Of a DNA stretch of 64,000 nucleotides, positions 48,321 through 60,707 are shown piece after piece. Made by a program: the position numbers and the translations under genes. Numbering within the stretch: the first letter of the stretch is position 1; every line of letters starts with the position of its first letter. Origin of the DNA: Glandiceps talaboti (lineage: Eukaryota > Hemichordata > Enteropneusta > Spengelidae); assembly GCF_964340395.1 (NCBI RefSeq), contig NC_135569.1, forward strand, positions 17,160,257 to 17,224,256, in the 5' to 3' direction. The notes beneath the pieces were generated by a model. The model searched no databases, was not told where the DNA came from, and saw only the letters and a program-made list of their open reading frames with translations.

Positions 48321-49535
48321 TTAAATCCTGGGCAGTCAGAAAACAACTGGAGTTGCGGGCACTTAGTCCAGCTAACACACAAACAACAGGCATGCACACA
48401 ACATGGTGTTTGGGTCAAGTAGGGGGTAGTTTATTAATACTACAAACTAAAAGATTCCAGCCCTCTCCCTTAGGCTGAGCAAAAGTTAACAACATAGGAT
48501 GCTGATAGGTAAGATGGGAGAGCACTGGTTTCTGTGTACAAATACTCTAAGCTACAAATAAACTACATAATGGGTCTAAATCAGCCCTATTAAAAGGAGA
48601 ACCCTGTCCACAGGTATTGTTACTAGTAACATTGGTGTTACAATTACATGGAATGTCTGAGTTCAAGTCCTTGTTACTGTTAGCATTGAGCCTAGGGAAA
48701 AAGTTGCACTGCTTGTCCAGAAGAGTGTCTATCGTTGTAGTCGTGGGAGTGGTCGATGACTGGGGATCCAACGAGGCCAGTAAGTGCCGGAGATCTGCGG
48801 TATTGCCGGTGGGAGCCCTTGATGTCGTACCCGCAGCCGGAGTTGCTGGAACACTAGCACTGGGCACCGCCATATTGGTTGAAGTTGGTGCTGGTGCACA
48901 TGCCTGATGACCGATATGATGGCGGAGCCGGAAGAGTAGGAGGATGCTGGGTGGGTGACCTGCTGACTCTGTGAGTCCCTTGGCGTCTGTTGACAAACGT
49001 GATTATCGTTTCGTGGTGATTTCTGCAAAGTAGCCACAGCTGCTGCTAAAATCCTACGTTGAGCCAAGTGCTCGATTCCCTCTTCTCATATAAGGCAGAT
49101 AGATGACAACGACATAAAACCACCAGTGGCAAGCTTGTCGATCGTGAATGATCCGACGTCGGAAGTCGTCGGCCAGTGTTGAAGGTCAAGGGAGACATCA
49201 GTGTGTAGTTCAGATATTAATTGCCGACGATCTGGCGTTGCAAAGAGGTCAACTGAACGTGGGAATTGAGACTGTGCACCGAAATCTGGATCAGTTGACA
49301 TAGTGAGAACTAGAACTAGCAAACTAGAACTAGTGAAACTCAAGCGAAACTCAGTTTCTTACAGCAATAATAAAGCAGCTTGCAAAGCTGGCGTGGCTGG
49401 TAGCAGAATAATATTAAATTTAAAAGTAAGTTTACAAGCCAACTCTGGTTATTGAGTAAAGTAGATAATCCTAAATCCTCAAAACTCATTGGTTAACTAG
49501 CCAGTACCCATGAGGCCTTTCTGCCCAGGATTTAA
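48321..49535. mobile_element. Inverted-end element of unknown class
   Basis: TTAAATCCTGGGCAG at 48321 is mirrored exactly by CTGCCCAGGATTTAA ending 49535. Between are minus-strand frames with skewed composition: 49343-49086 (MSTDPDFGAQSQFPRSVDLF, then LHTDVSLDLQHWPTTSDVGS), one in-frame stop, then more frame, overlapped by 48996-48547, which is rich in Thr, Ser, Pro and Asn (NADLR..LLASLDPQSSTTP). I recognise no family; a gag-like protein of a degenerate retroelement is possible. Confidence 0.45.
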
Positions 49536-49981
49536 AACCAGTTAAAAATTAACTCTGCCATAAAAAAAAGGAAATCGGGTTTGTAATAATACAATATAAT
49601 TCTAACACAAGAAATTGCATGATAAATGAGGCACTCTCAGCTCAGCCACAGAGCACCTTCAGGTAAGTACATGTACCTCTCATTTGCATATGGATAGGAC
49701 AGCGTTTGGAACATTGTGACGTCACTTCAGGAACACAAACGCGTTCGTCAGTGTATCTTTACATGCAAAGCCATAATGGTCAAACCAGAAGGTCAACTTC
49801 ACAACCCGTTTTCGCCAGAACCCGACATTGAATATTGGTCAGATTCCTCAAGCATAGAGCAATACACTCCAGCATTAACATTTGATGGTGTGATTTAGCC
49901 AAATTCATTCGAACCGACCGCTGGCAGTAACGATACATGTAGTTCCTCTGGTAGTGAATGAATGAGGAAGATGTGGTCAAC

Positions 49982-50970
49982 CAGTGTTTTCTCCAGGTTT
50001 CCAGGACAGGGGGGGATTGTCCCCCCTTGCATCAAATTTTGGGGGGATCTGGTTCAAAATGGGGGGGGGGGAGGGAGAGACAGAACAATTTCATTTTTTA
50101 AATCTGCATGTGAGTGATAATGATTGTAACTTATTAAAACACAAGTCGACAACACTTTTAGGTGATCATACATAGAATTTACATTTATTTCAATCATTCA
50201 TGTATCTGTTTGTCATGAACTCAACACAACATTAGTCTTGTCAATGTCATTACTTGTACATTACTAATAAAGACGTTTTGTTTTCATTTTGTTCCAGGTA
50301 AAATGACAGGTTCATCATTTATTGATAGTAATACTAACTAGTAAACAACATGATTTTTCAAGATGATGACAGACAGTCCCTATTTATATTATTCACATTC
50401 AGTATTATGTTCCATTACATGGCTAGCACAGTCACATAGAAAAAATCCTCCTTGATTTGACACCTCTCCATAGCTTCAGGGCTTTCTCTCCATCAAACTC
50501 AAGAAGAGGTGGTCCCTCAATTAATATTGCTAGCAGTCTGTTTAAGGAATGTTCTTCTAGTCTGTTTCTCAATGATGTTTTCACTTTATTTTGTGCAGAG
50601 AAACCTCGCTCACAAATTGTTGTGTTGACTGGTAACACAACACAGATCTTTGCTAGTTTTATTAAATTTGGCACAGTCACTGTATCTTTATGGTTAGCAT
50701 TGATAAATCTCCACAGTGTAATAAACTTATCTCTAGGATATGCTTGTTGTAATACCAATGGCTTTATTATTGCCCACTCATTCCTTGTTTCATCTGGGAC
50801 TATGACTGGATGACAAACTTCCCCTGCTTTGTTTACTTTCTGTACACCATAATGAGAGATTAATAAAATCTCTAATTTGTCATTACCATACTGTGGTAAT
50901 TGATTACATGGAATAAAGGATAAATCTGTTATCCCCAAAATATCAAAACTGAGAGACTCGCACAATTTGT
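49982..50970 (-). mobile_element. hAT element remnant
   Basis: A CAGTGTTTTCTCCAGG terminus of hAT type at 49982 is followed by G-rich tracts and, on the minus strand, an hATC-domain frame (50432-50965). The opposite TIR and the rest of the transposase are not recognised, so the right end is set at the end of the frame. Distinct from the element at 42278, since TIR and protein differ. Confidence 0.6.
50432..50965 (-). pseudogene. hAT transposase C-terminal fragment (hATC)
   Basis: The 177-residue frame includes ETRNEWAIIKPLVL, LWRFINANHKD, VPNLIKLAKICVVLPVNTTI then CERGFSAQNKVKTSLRNRL, and LFEFDGEKALKLW-like LEFDGEKALKLWRGVKSRR before the stop. CERGFS..N..K...R..L is the hAT dimerisation motif. 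No N-terminal finger or catalytic Asp/Glu blocks adjoin it. It may be one exon of a larger gene, but it is flanked by a hAT terminus and no splice partner was found. Confidence 0.75.
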
Positions 50971-51745
50971 GTTAATAGATAACTTGATTATACAAAGGCC
51001 GAAGTCAAGTTGTAGTTGTATTTATTCTTATTGAGCAAATGTTTGCATTTTAGAAGGTAGACGAACAGTGATTTAGTACTTGAGCAAGTTGTGAGAAGCT
51101 CGTCTGTTCGCCTTGTGACAGATAGCTTGTCAACCAAGGTCACCTTCAACTCTGGTCAAATCAACTGCTTTCTACCGAAAATCTTGAATAGAACTTGTCT
51201 TTTTTTAACTATAGTCATTTAAAAGTACACAAGAATCCATCTATTTTGCAAAATTGTAAATTTTGGGCAAAACAACAAATGGGCAAAAAACCGAGCTTAA
51301 ATTTACAACCTCGGGGTCAAGTATTCTTCACGAAATCGCCGAAAATCAGTGTTCCTATCAGTAATTCCAAAACTGATTCTTGTAATACAGAGGTAGAAAT
51401 ATCAGTCAAGATTTTTGCTTTTATAGTATCTAAAATGGTGAATTGTTGTGAAAGTTTCGGTGAGTTGAAAATACCCCAAAATACGGCTGGTGAGCACTGA
51501 GCCAGCCATCATTGTAAACATACCACACGATTGATGTGTACACAATGGAGGCTCACAGCGTAATGAGCCATCACTTATTGTTTACCCATCATGCTCTGCA
51601 CCCCTGCCGTGCTCCTGTGTACACCTACATGTATATACAACTTCTCTTATTATTCAACAGCACTCAAGTGGCCAAACTATACAATCTTTTGTCTTCCTGA
51701 CCACTAGAATTGGATATATCAGTTGGATGTTTATTTTAAACTCAC
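50971..51745. other. WDR33 intron 1 start, nothing recognised
   Basis: Intronic sequence between the hAT remnant and the exon 1 donor. A 101-codon open frame at 51195-51500 (plus) has no recognisable family and no context. Confidence 0.5.
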
Positions 51746-51940
51746 CTGTAAAGTCTTTATACATGATGCATTATAATCTATCGTACGTCTATGAACTGCT
51801 TTTCTCATTCGTTTGCCATCAAATGCAATACCAGGTTGTGCAGTAGGATGTCTATAGAAGTTCTGTTTCTGGTATTGCGGGATTCTTGGCATGTGGAAGA
51901 ACCTCTGGGGTGATGCCTGTGTAGCTACTCCACCATCCAT
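51746..51940 (-). CDS. WDR33: WDR33 first coding exon (RNA-binding N-terminus)
   Basis: 65 codons from ATG at 51940: MDGGVATQASPQRFFHMPRI, then FDGKRMRKAVHRRTIDYNAS, ending CIKTLQ. The start has a good context (CAAGATGG), and human WDR33 begins equally close to RFFHMPR. The block F40-D-G-K43-R44-M-R46-K47 equals human Phe43/Lys46/Arg47, which contacts the AAUAAA hexamer (established for human CPSF). Donor CAG|GTGAGT at 51746/51745, phase 0. A TAAAGTACAG just upstream of ATG could be an acceptor, so a non-coding first exon may lie further right; no promoter was identified. Confidence 0.96.
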
Positions 51941-52217
51941 CTTGTCTTTTGTATTCTGTACTTTACTTGGTAATCACATACAATTCGGTAGAACTATAAT
52001 AAAATAAATACATCACATGTCAGATGCACATGTAAGATGAACAGCAAACATGCTCTTTCATAATGACAAAATTTTAGATAGATTGATAAAAAATGTTTTT
52101 GTTGCGGGTGGTAAGTAGGTAAAAGCTACCTGAGTTCTTCCGATATTTTACCAGGGTTCCCTACCAGCGTTTTTGTTAAGGGCAGGAAATAAATTTACCT
52201 GAGTTCCCTGACATTTT
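51941..52217. other. WDR33 5' flank or 5'-UTR intron
   Basis: AT-rich; a possible 3' splice site lies immediately upstream of the start codon on the minus strand. No TATA box or CpG-rich promoter was seen. Confidence 0.4.
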
Positions 52218-52389
52218 ACCGAGGTTCCCCACCAAAATTATCATGATATAATACATGTATATGGGTAACTATGTTAGTTTTACCAGATTTCCCCCTTCAT
52301 GTTACCGAGGTTCCCCACCAAAATTATCATGATATAATACATGTATATGGGTAACTATGTTAGTTTTACCAGATTTCCCCCTTCATGTT
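52218..52389. repeat. 86-bp tandem duplication
   Basis: Two virtually identical 86-bp copies: ACCGAGGTTCCCCACCAAAA occurs at 52218 and 52304, followed in both by TATCATGATATAATACATGT and ATGGGTAACTATGTTAG. The identity indicates a very recent duplication. Confidence 0.95.
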
Positions 52390-54944
52390 ACCAGAGTTCC
52401 ACGAAAATCCTGGGGACACCAACCCACCATATGCATGGAAGGCCTGCTGACAAGTTGGCGATGCAGCTGAACTATAAAGCTGGACGTGAGCGCTGGACTA
52501 TAAAGCTACATGTGATTAGATACGGCTGGCATGTTTGATTTTGCTTACTTTGTAGTCAATAACATACCATTTCTCTCTAGGGTTGGGTCATAGCATGTTA
52601 TTTTTTAATTTAAGGGAAACTAAAATGGATGGTGACCATGTACATTTTGTATATTTTTTATCGTATGACGTTTTATCTTTTACAAAGTAAATAATAATAA
52701 ATAGCATAAATGCTTTGATTTGAGAACATTTGTGTTATAAGTTCGACAAGCAACCCACACACTCAAAATGGAATGAGCCACTAATCATTACGTGTAACTC
52801 TCCACTTCACACCATTTTGATTCAATTCACTACAACATGGAAAGTACGTTATTTTGCTGTGTGACTTGCGATTGTACATTGTTACAATTCCCTCATCTGA
52901 CATTTATGTTGTTTTCTATTTGCCCAAGGTTAGGCAATAGTCCCACTTCCTTAGTTCCTATAAAACACCAACATCTCTAGATTTGACTGAACAAAATACT
53001 GTACCAGAAAAACTGCACACGTCTGTCAATTAATCAACAGAATGTACATGTAGGTTTCAGACATGATACATGTAACTCAGCCATGTGATAGTGCATGTTC
53101 ATTTTGCACGTCATTTAAATACTGGGTGTAGAATACACATTTGGTATTCAAAAACATATATAATAACTTGGTTTGTATGTGAAGAATTTATAGATAAATG
53201 GTTTGAATTTAACCAGGATTGTTCTAAATTGCAGACACACGAGTATTAAATTTGTAGAAATGATGTGGTTTGCACGATCCCTGGATTTGGAAATGCCATT
53301 TATTGTCATAAGATTGACAACCATTTATATTTTGTTTTGTTGTTTGTTTGTTTGTTTGTTTGTTTGTTTGTTGGGCAAGATTGCCAATATTGATAATGCA
53401 CATTATAAATTTTTTAAATCATTAAGGTTATTTTATCAATAATAGTATAGAAAAATTATTCAGAAATTTCTCAATCTTGAACTTTATACATGTGCTTTGA
53501 TACATGTACATCTTCTAACAATCTATGACTGACATGACAAACTAAGTTGTTTGTTCTGTAGCACATTGCAGCACATTGAAAAAAATGTTCTGCAGGATAG
53601 CTCAAAGTTGTGAATGCTTCAGGGCTGTACATGGATAACTTTAAGAAATTGTATCTAGGCCCTATGATGAATAGCTTTATTTTATATGTAACAACATACA
53701 AAAATTGGCATACATTTTACATGGCTTCTTACAGTAAAATGTTTTTCTCTCAAAGGTCTCATGTTTATAATCATGAAAATTTCTAGCAATTACAACAGCT
53801 ATTCAATACCAACAGAATCATGTGTGGTTTGGGGGTTTGCTTTCAATAAATAGGGTGTACTGATACATGCAGATATTATCATTGTGACAGCAGCAAACGT
53901 GTCCTGTCCGTACCCCATTGTAACACTTCACCATTTAGAGGTAAAATACTTGAATGCACTCAAATGTTTGAATTACAGAAGCCTGAATTTAAATTACAGG
54001 GTAAACAATGAATGAATGATACAGAAAAATCACACATATCTATTATACTAAATACTGATGTACTGTAAAGGAAACATATTTGCATGGGAGCAATATTATG
54101 GTTAACAATTTAGCTATTTAGCAATCATAATTGGCACACTCATGATTTCTTTATGCTTTGATATTACTATTTACATTGTCTATGAAATTGTTAACTAAAT
54201 TAAACATATCAGGTAATTATTTTATAATTAACCATAATTACATGGTTAGTATAAAGATAGATGATGTTTTATATCCTATTGATACATGAAAATGAAATAC
54301 ACTCCTATTATGGGTTTTAGATATAGGGGTACGGACAGGACATTTTTTTTCGACGTAACACATACCTTAAGATTTACGTCAATAGTGTTAAATTAGGTAG
54401 CCACTCTGTTATTTGTTTGGTTTCAATAAAGAAGTAGTCATAGTATCTATCTTTAATAATCCATTTCCTAATATTTTAAAGGATACTGTTTGATCTAATG
54501 CTGGATTTTTGTCAGGCATATGAAAAAACAGATTTGTGTAACAAAGGGATATGTTACAGTAAATGTGTACAATTTTCTAATACGGGCATATACCCTTCAA
54601 AATTGTCTGCAAAAGATTTACATCATACATATATATCATCTGTTAATAGTATACAAAGTTATTATAGTTGTTTATTTCTTTTGATTCAGTGCCAAATATT
54701 TACTAAATTCTACTGCAAAGTCGTAACGCCCATTTTTGTACCTAAAAATAGTCGGAGTTTGAACAATTGTAGGTGGATTCACTTGAAATTTTCAGGAGTT
54801 CTAGTTCTCAAAGCTCTCTTCAAAATAAAGTTGGCAGATAGTTTCTCTTTGGCACAGTATTTTGCAACTATGCTTGTAACATTGAAAATTTTGTAAATGT
54901 ACCCTGATTGTGACTGAGGCGAGTACAAGAGCTGGCCACCGGTA
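52390..54944. other. AT-rich sequence, no gene recognised
   Basis: 2.5 kb upstream of WDR33. It holds a (TTTG)n run at about 53338-53370. Short frames only. Confidence 0.5.
53338..53370. repeat. (TTTG)n microsatellite
   Basis: About eight tandem TTTG units, ending GTTGGGCAAG. Confidence 0.95.
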
Positions 54945-55172
54945 CTCCCCCCGGGCTTGAAGGCTCCATAATTAAATGTTGGCGTTAGGAAATGTTCAAT
55001 TTTTTTGCAGGTACGGTGTAATTTAAGAGAAATATTCACCAAATCTGAATCACTTCTGTCTATTTTCGTTTACGTTACAGGAATTGTAGCGTTTGCTTCA
55101 GTTCCAGTTAAACATCGGAACGACAAAAAGCACAAAATCACAGCAAACGCAACAATTATTGCAGCTAACATC
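54945..55172. mobile_element. MuDR-like MITE, partial copy
   Basis: Matches the right half of the MITE at 57442-57924: CTTGAAGGCTCC, ATGTTGGCGTTAGGAAATGT, GAATTGTAGCGTTTG and the TATTGCAGCTA end are all present. The left arm is missing. It lies directly before the LINE at 55173. Confidence 0.75.
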
Positions 55173-55567
55173 CACTGAACTCATCATCATGAAGTTGTTC
55201 AACTCCTTAGTCAGACCACACATCGAATATGCTGTTCAGTTTTGGAACCCACACTACAAAAAATACATTGACCTTCTCGAAAAGACGAGCTATAAAGCTG
55301 ATACCAGAACTGAGAAATTTAAGTTATGCAGATAGACTGAGGACACTTAATATAATCACTTTCGAAAAACGAAGGCGGAGAGGTGACTTGATTCAAGTGT
55401 TTCATTTAATAAAGGGATTTGATAAAAGTGACCATGAGCTATTATTTAAGCTTCACCAAACCAACAGATTTAGGACAAGAGGACACTCACTGAAACTTAA
55501 ATCTACAGTTAGACTGGATACTAGGAAATATTTCTTCTCTCAGCGTGTCATATCTGAATGGAGCAAC

Positions 55568-57088
55568 CATGGAAGTATAACCCACAGGAAGAACAACTGA
55601 GTTAATCCCTTTAAAAATCCTTTGTTTTAGACCGAGTTAATCCCTTTATATCCATTGTGTGAAATCCCTCTGATCTTAGGTTGGATGTCGCGCTGGCAGT
55701 GGGCGACGTTGGTTACCAGGGCGTGGCTTTTTCATGTGAGCGTTGCTAAGCCGTCTCTGTTACGGGCAAAGCTCACTGCATATGCGCAGAACGTTTCATT
55801 GAAAAGATAGCGTCTTCCTGAGGTAAACAGTGTTTGTTGTAACGCGATCGAGTAAGATTGACGGAAGTTACACCAATTTCTAGTTTGCACACTCGTTTTT
55901 GTGAATGTTTTTCAACTCTCGATTTCAATATGTGGAACAAATCAGAACAAAAACTGTCTTTGAAGAAAATGAACCGCAGATTACATGCTTTCCAACGGTA
56001 TTTTTGTCTACATGTTCCGGTTTGTTCCGGAGTGTGCAGACGCGAGTTGAAAATTTTGATTTCTTGACATCACCACGTACGCTCGTGTCCCCTTTTCTGT
56101 CATTTGCTTATATACAAATGCGCTGTGTGTTGCACAGGGAAGCATTTCCTTACTTTTTTAGGTGGTTTTGGTGTCAGTAAGACTATTATTTGACTGCTGT
56201 AATGGTTGCTAAACTTGTTGACTACAATGCGACTCTTCATTTCCTTTACTTTCTATCCACAGGCATTTGTTTCCCGAGTTATGTCTCAGAATATTTCTAT
56301 CAGAATACAATAAAATGTCGATAATATCGTTAATGTTGACGTATTTAGCCAACTATATATGAAAGGGGTAAAATTACACTTGTTTCTGTGATCGCACAGG
56401 TTCACTCGCCGCGAAAGAAGACACGAGGTTTGAAAGGCAGCCGCCATTAGTACCGTACATAAACATGAACTTTCAACCGGCCGTTGTAGTGGGCAAACAT
56501 TTCAATTTTACCTTCCGTCCCTTCCTAGTTCCCAAATGTAACAATCTTCCGATAAATCGCGTCGTTGTTACAATCGGAGCATGCCTACCAAAGATATCAA
56601 CCGATTTCTGACGCCATGTAGCTAGGGAATTGGATCGGAGCAGAATGTTTTTCTAACTACCTATTTTGCATATTGTCCTAGCCCTTTATGTAACTACAGC
56701 AGCACATGTTACGGCCGATAGCGGCTCTCCATTTACCATGTAAACATATCCAATCACTTTTTCGGAAGGTAGTTAGAAAAAAAATTATCTCCTCCAATTC
56801 CCCTTGTAATTTTATACTGATAGAAATATTCTGAGACATAACTGGGGAAACAAATGCCTGCGTTTCTACCTCAGACTTATGTGTAACGAGTATCCACGAC
56901 AACACCCGAACTACGTCATTAATATGCTAAGCTCGTTCCGGACACCCGGAAGTTGTTCACACATCGTTAGGAAAGCCAGCTTATCAAGCTTAAAGTAAGC
57001 GGTTACTGATTGCAGTGCAAACAGCGGCATCCAACATGTACTGTTTGATCCCACCCCAGTTGTTCTTCCTGTGGGTTATACTTCCATG
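55568..57088. mobile_element. TIR element with 7-bp target duplication
   Basis: Ends CATGGAAGTATAACCCACAG and continuing for about 33 bp are perfectly mirrored at 57058-57088. Flanking direct repeat GAGCAAC at 55561-55567 and 57089-57095 (boundaries may slide by two bases because of CCATGG). It contains the MITE at 56258-56862. No transposase frame is seen. The LINE reading frame resumes exactly past it, so its borders are well supported. Confidence 0.88.
56258..56862. mobile_element. Long-TIR MITE (CACAGGCATTTG family), copy 1
   Basis: Starts CACAGGCATTTGTTTCCCGA and ends with the inverse (GGGGAAACAAATGCCTGCG). Flanks TTTCTATC (56250-56257) and TTTCTACC (56863-56870) agree at 7 of 8. The left arm pairs over about 40 bp with the right; beyond that the right arm is truncated. 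An 8-bp duplication fits hAT- or P-like elements; the superfamily is open. Nested inside the element at 55568-57088. Confidence 0.85.
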
Positions 57089-57200
57089 GAGCAACTTACC
57101 AGAGCACATCATCCAAGCCAGAACTGTTGTGAACTTTAACATTAGACTGGACCAGAACATGAACACTGCAACTTGTGCAAGGGATTATATTATGTGAGCC

Positions 57201-57432
57201 TTAGAGGCTCTCTTCCCTGTTTTGCCATGGTTAATTTACAACCATGGCAATCACGTTAAAACTCTATTTACTCGTGGTACATGTATTTTACTTCATATTC
57301 TGAACTTACAAAAGGAAGTTGAACAATGCTGCAAACACGAACAATAATAACAAGTGACCCTCGAAAACCTGAATGAGAAATCTGTGTACTCGGAAAACGA
57401 GCAGCTGCCCTGCACAGCACTGTGTCTCTGGC
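57201..57432. other. LINE 3' flank, short hairpin
   Basis: TGCCATGGTTAATTTACAAC then CATGGCA forms a small hairpin at about 57218-57247. It may be the end of the LINE. Nothing else is recognised. Confidence 0.4.
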
Positions 57433-57441
57433 TCCATACAG

Positions 57442-57924
57442 TCTAGCTGCAACAATTGTAGCGTTTGATGTGATTTTGAGGGCTTTTTCGTCTGTTTTTG
57501 TGCCTTTTTTCGTTCCGACGTTTAACCCGAATCAAACGCTACAATTCCTCTAACGCAAATAGACGAGACCACATTGAAAACGTGAGCGAGGGGTCAACGT
57601 ACTACCCGTTTCAAACTGCTGCATGCCTTGCTACATTTGCCGATTTTGACGAAATTGGGGTACCTCTGAACACTTCTTCGGTCTTGAAGGCTCCGTAATT
57701 AATGTTGGCGTTAGGAAATGTCCGATATTTTGCCAGGTAAGGCGCAATTTAGCAGAAAAGTCCGCCCAACTTTGCGATTCAGATCTGAATCGCTTCCGTC
57801 TATTTGCATTTGCGTTAGAGGAATTGTAGCGTTTGATTCGGATTAAACGTCGGAACGAAAAACGGCACAAAAACAGATGAAAAAGCCCTCAAAATCACAT
57901 CAAACGCTACAATTATTGCAGCTA
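57442..57924. mobile_element. MuDR-like MITE with 9-bp target duplication
   Basis: Ends TAGCTGCAACAATTGTAGCG and its inverse, with arms of about 115 bp matching (ATTTTGAGGGCTTTTTC, CGTTCCGACGTTTAA, CTAACGCAAATAGACG). Perfect 9-bp direct repeat CATACAGTC at 57433-57441 and 57925-57933. Long TIRs with 9-bp duplications are the Mutator (MuDR) hallmark. No coding capacity. Confidence 0.88.
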
Positions 57925-57933
57925 CATACAGTC

Positions 57934-58895
57934 TAACAGTCTGACATAAGTTCTAACGCGACGGAAATACAACATAAAAGTTAAAACGTATAAACACAAA
58001 AAATGCTAAAATAGACTTACCGTACGTAAATACTTACTGTCGTTTGCTCTACCAAAGAAATTCCCAACTAATTACTTATCTTTTTATACATTTTCAATGA
58101 GAAGGGAAATTCTGCGAAACTGTTAAAATATTCCTAAATATCCAGGTACGCCATATTGTTACGGACGTGAAGGATTCCGGGTAATGTCGTAAACAACCGG
58201 AGATTAGGATATTCTATAATGTTGTAGGTAGTGTTTTGGTATATTTACCGAGCACAAAATACGTATATAAAACCAAATAAATATGTAATATATATACTAT
58301 TTGTCGCAAAACCAAATATATCTATAAGCGTGCTATGTTTGCCTTGGTACCAAAGTCTGCATCTCCTTGGTCTTTTCACATACAATCACCGATCATTCCC
58401 GAAACAAGCCGAAGATAACATCGTATGTCATGTCAACAGCCATATTGTAAATTTTGTCCATATTCGCAGTGCAGTGGTTCACCAAGTACGATATATGTAC
58501 AGGCAATCCAACTTCATCGTTACCCTCCGCGACAGTTTGCCATTCTTGCTGTAAAAGGGAATAACTATTAAGACCATCAATCGTTGTGTTTGTCAACTAA
58601 ATTAAACGGAAATGTCTAATATGAAGGTTGCGGTCGTGTGTTCAAGTAATCAAAATCGAAGTATGGAAGCTCACGCAATTTTGAGGTAAGCGGCGCGGCG
58701 ACAGAAGCCACGGACAAAAAGAAGCGAAGGTCTGAGTACCTCATGAAAAATAAATTGCCTCCACACATAACTGATATTTCCTGCCTTTGTATTAATAATC
58801 GCTATAAGGCTATATTAATTTGACAATATCGGTACCGAAGTGAAACGAGATGGCTCATTTGTAATAATATTACCAGAAGTGGCATTAGTGTGATG
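57934..58895. other. No gene recognised
   Basis: Short open frames on both strands (58231-58554 plus is the longest) without recognisable family. No clear repeat. Confidence 0.45.
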
Positions 58896-58903
58896 AGGAT
58901 TAC

Positions 58904-60707
58904 CACACAGGCATTTGTTTCCCGAGTTATGGCTCAGAATATTTCTATCAGAATACAATAAAATGACGATAATATCATTAATATTGACATATTAAACCAA
59001 CACTATATGCAAGGGGTAAAATTACACTTGTTTCTGTGATCGCGCAGTTTCACTAAATGCGAAGGAAGACACAAGGTATGAAACTTTTGAAAGGCAGCCA
59101 CCATTACCGTACGTAAACATGAACGTTCAACCGGCCGTTGTACTGGGCAAACATTTCGAAGATTTTACCTTCCATCACTTCCTGCTTCCCAAATTTAATA
59201 ATCTTCCGATAAATCGTCGTTGTTACAATCGGACCACGCTTACCAAAGATATCAACGGATTTCTAACGCCATGTAGGGGAATTCAGGGTTCTCCACAATT
59301 TAGAAAAATACAGGGGCGCCCTAATTTGCATATTTATTTGCATATCATTAGCATATTTCCAGATCATAATATTAGGAAGTGAAAAAAGTTTCCAAAATCA
59401 AAAACTCCTATTTTATTCATTCAGCAAACTAAAATGTACTGAAATGTATTGTAATCACCAATTTCCAAACCTTTCACATAATTCACAATGTAAAAATTTC
59501 AGGAAGGAGGTTGACAGTTACACAAACGATGTTATAGTAATGTTGGCAAGCATGTTTTACACACAGGAGTGACAACACATGGCATTGTTGATGTACATGT
59601 ATGCACCTCTAGGCTGGCTATCACTTAGTTTTGAGTTGTTGGTTTCACCTTGTAAATGTGCATGTCATTCATAAAAATTAATTGAAAACAATTCATTTTC
59701 CTTTATTTCTCTAAAATTTGATATCCTTTTAATTTTCATGAATGGAAAATGATTTTTCATCCAAATTTGCCGAAAATACGTACATTTTTAATGTGACGAA
59801 TTTGGGCTAAGAATAACCGAATACGTTCAGTGCAAATGTACAGTAACAAACATGGCTGCCACATCGGAGCTACCTCGTGGTACTACGATCGCGATTCACA
59901 TCCAAACGTGATCATTTAGGACATAAATTTTACCATGGAACCGTACCGGAGTAGTTATTTCTAAAGAACATGTATAAATTTTAGGATTTTGTTCGTATTT
60001 ATCGATACAATACGAAAATTGCCGTGACATCGTACATCGTATGCTTACTGTATTACGTATACGGGAAGGCTTGGAAATTACCGGCTTGATATACCCGGCC
60101 ATAGAAACTACCAACGTACCGTCTTCTACTTTACGACGGTACTACATTTACTGTTTTTGTTTCGGCTACCATTGTTATAATCAAGGCGATAAATAAGTTC
60201 ATAAATGATGATAGACGCAGTGTCGCTGTTCACTTCCTTCATTAACGGCATTGAATAGAATCTCTTGAAGACGTTCACACCAAAACAAAGGGGCGCTGAA
60301 CGCAAACAGAGGGGCGGTTCTGTAAACAGAGGGGCGGTCCATGAAAACAGAGGGGCGGTGCGCCCCTCAAAAACCCCTCGTGGAGAACACTGGAATTGGA
60401 GCAGATAAATTTTTTCTAACTACCTATTTTGCATATTGTCCTAGCCCTTTATGTAACAGCAGCACATGTTACGGCCGATAACGGTTCTCCATTTAACATG
60501 TAAACATCGATATCCAATCACGTTCTCGGAAGGTAGTATGTGTCTTCCTTCGCATTTAGTGAAACTGCGCGATCACAGAAACAAGTGTAATTTTACCCCT
60601 TTCATATAGTGTTGGTTTAATATGTCAATATTAACGATATTATCGTCATTTTATTGTATTCTGATAGAAATATTCTGAGCCATAACTCGGGGAAACAAAT
60701 GCCTGTG
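58904..60707. mobile_element. Long-TIR MITE (CACAGGCATTTG family), copy 2, split
   Basis: Left arm 58904 onward and right arm to 60707 pair over about 170 bp (AATATTTCTATCAGAATACA; TTACACTTGTTTCTGTGATC; TTTCACTAAATGCGAAGGAA). Direct repeat AGGATTAC at 58896-58903 and 60708-60715 is a perfect 8-bp duplication (the left end has one extra CA). It is split at 59283/60393 by another MITE. Without it the interior matches copy 1 (CGCCATGTAG..GGGAATTGGA). Confidence 0.88.
59284..60392. mobile_element. hAT-like MITE nested in the CACAGGCATTTG MITE
   Basis: Ends CAGGGTTCTCCAC and, inverted, CAGTGTTCTCCAC. The flank GAATT is shared on both sides, and copy 1 of the host MITE shows the unoccupied site (GGGAATTGGA). 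Near the right end are repeats of AAACAGAGGGGCGG (about 60293-60362). No transposase. The CAGKG start is hAT-like, though the visible duplication is shorter than 8 bp. Confidence 0.8.

Larger units (their letters stand above)
55173..57200 (+). mobile_element. LINE 3' fragment split by a TIR element
   Basis: C-terminal part of a CR1/Jockey-type ORF2: SLVRPHIEYAVQFWNPHYKK in one frame; then after a frameshift near 55284, RRAIKLIPELRNLSYADRLR, KRRRRGDLIQVFHLIKGFD, RTRGHSLKLKSTVRLDTRKY and FFSQRVISEWSN at 55567. The sequence resumes at 57089 with LPEHIIQARTVVNFNIRLDQ. Skipping 55568-57088 and one copy of the 7-bp duplication gives a continuous frame through WSNLPEH, the normal motif order. Frameshift and truncation make it dead. 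Confidence 0.85.
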
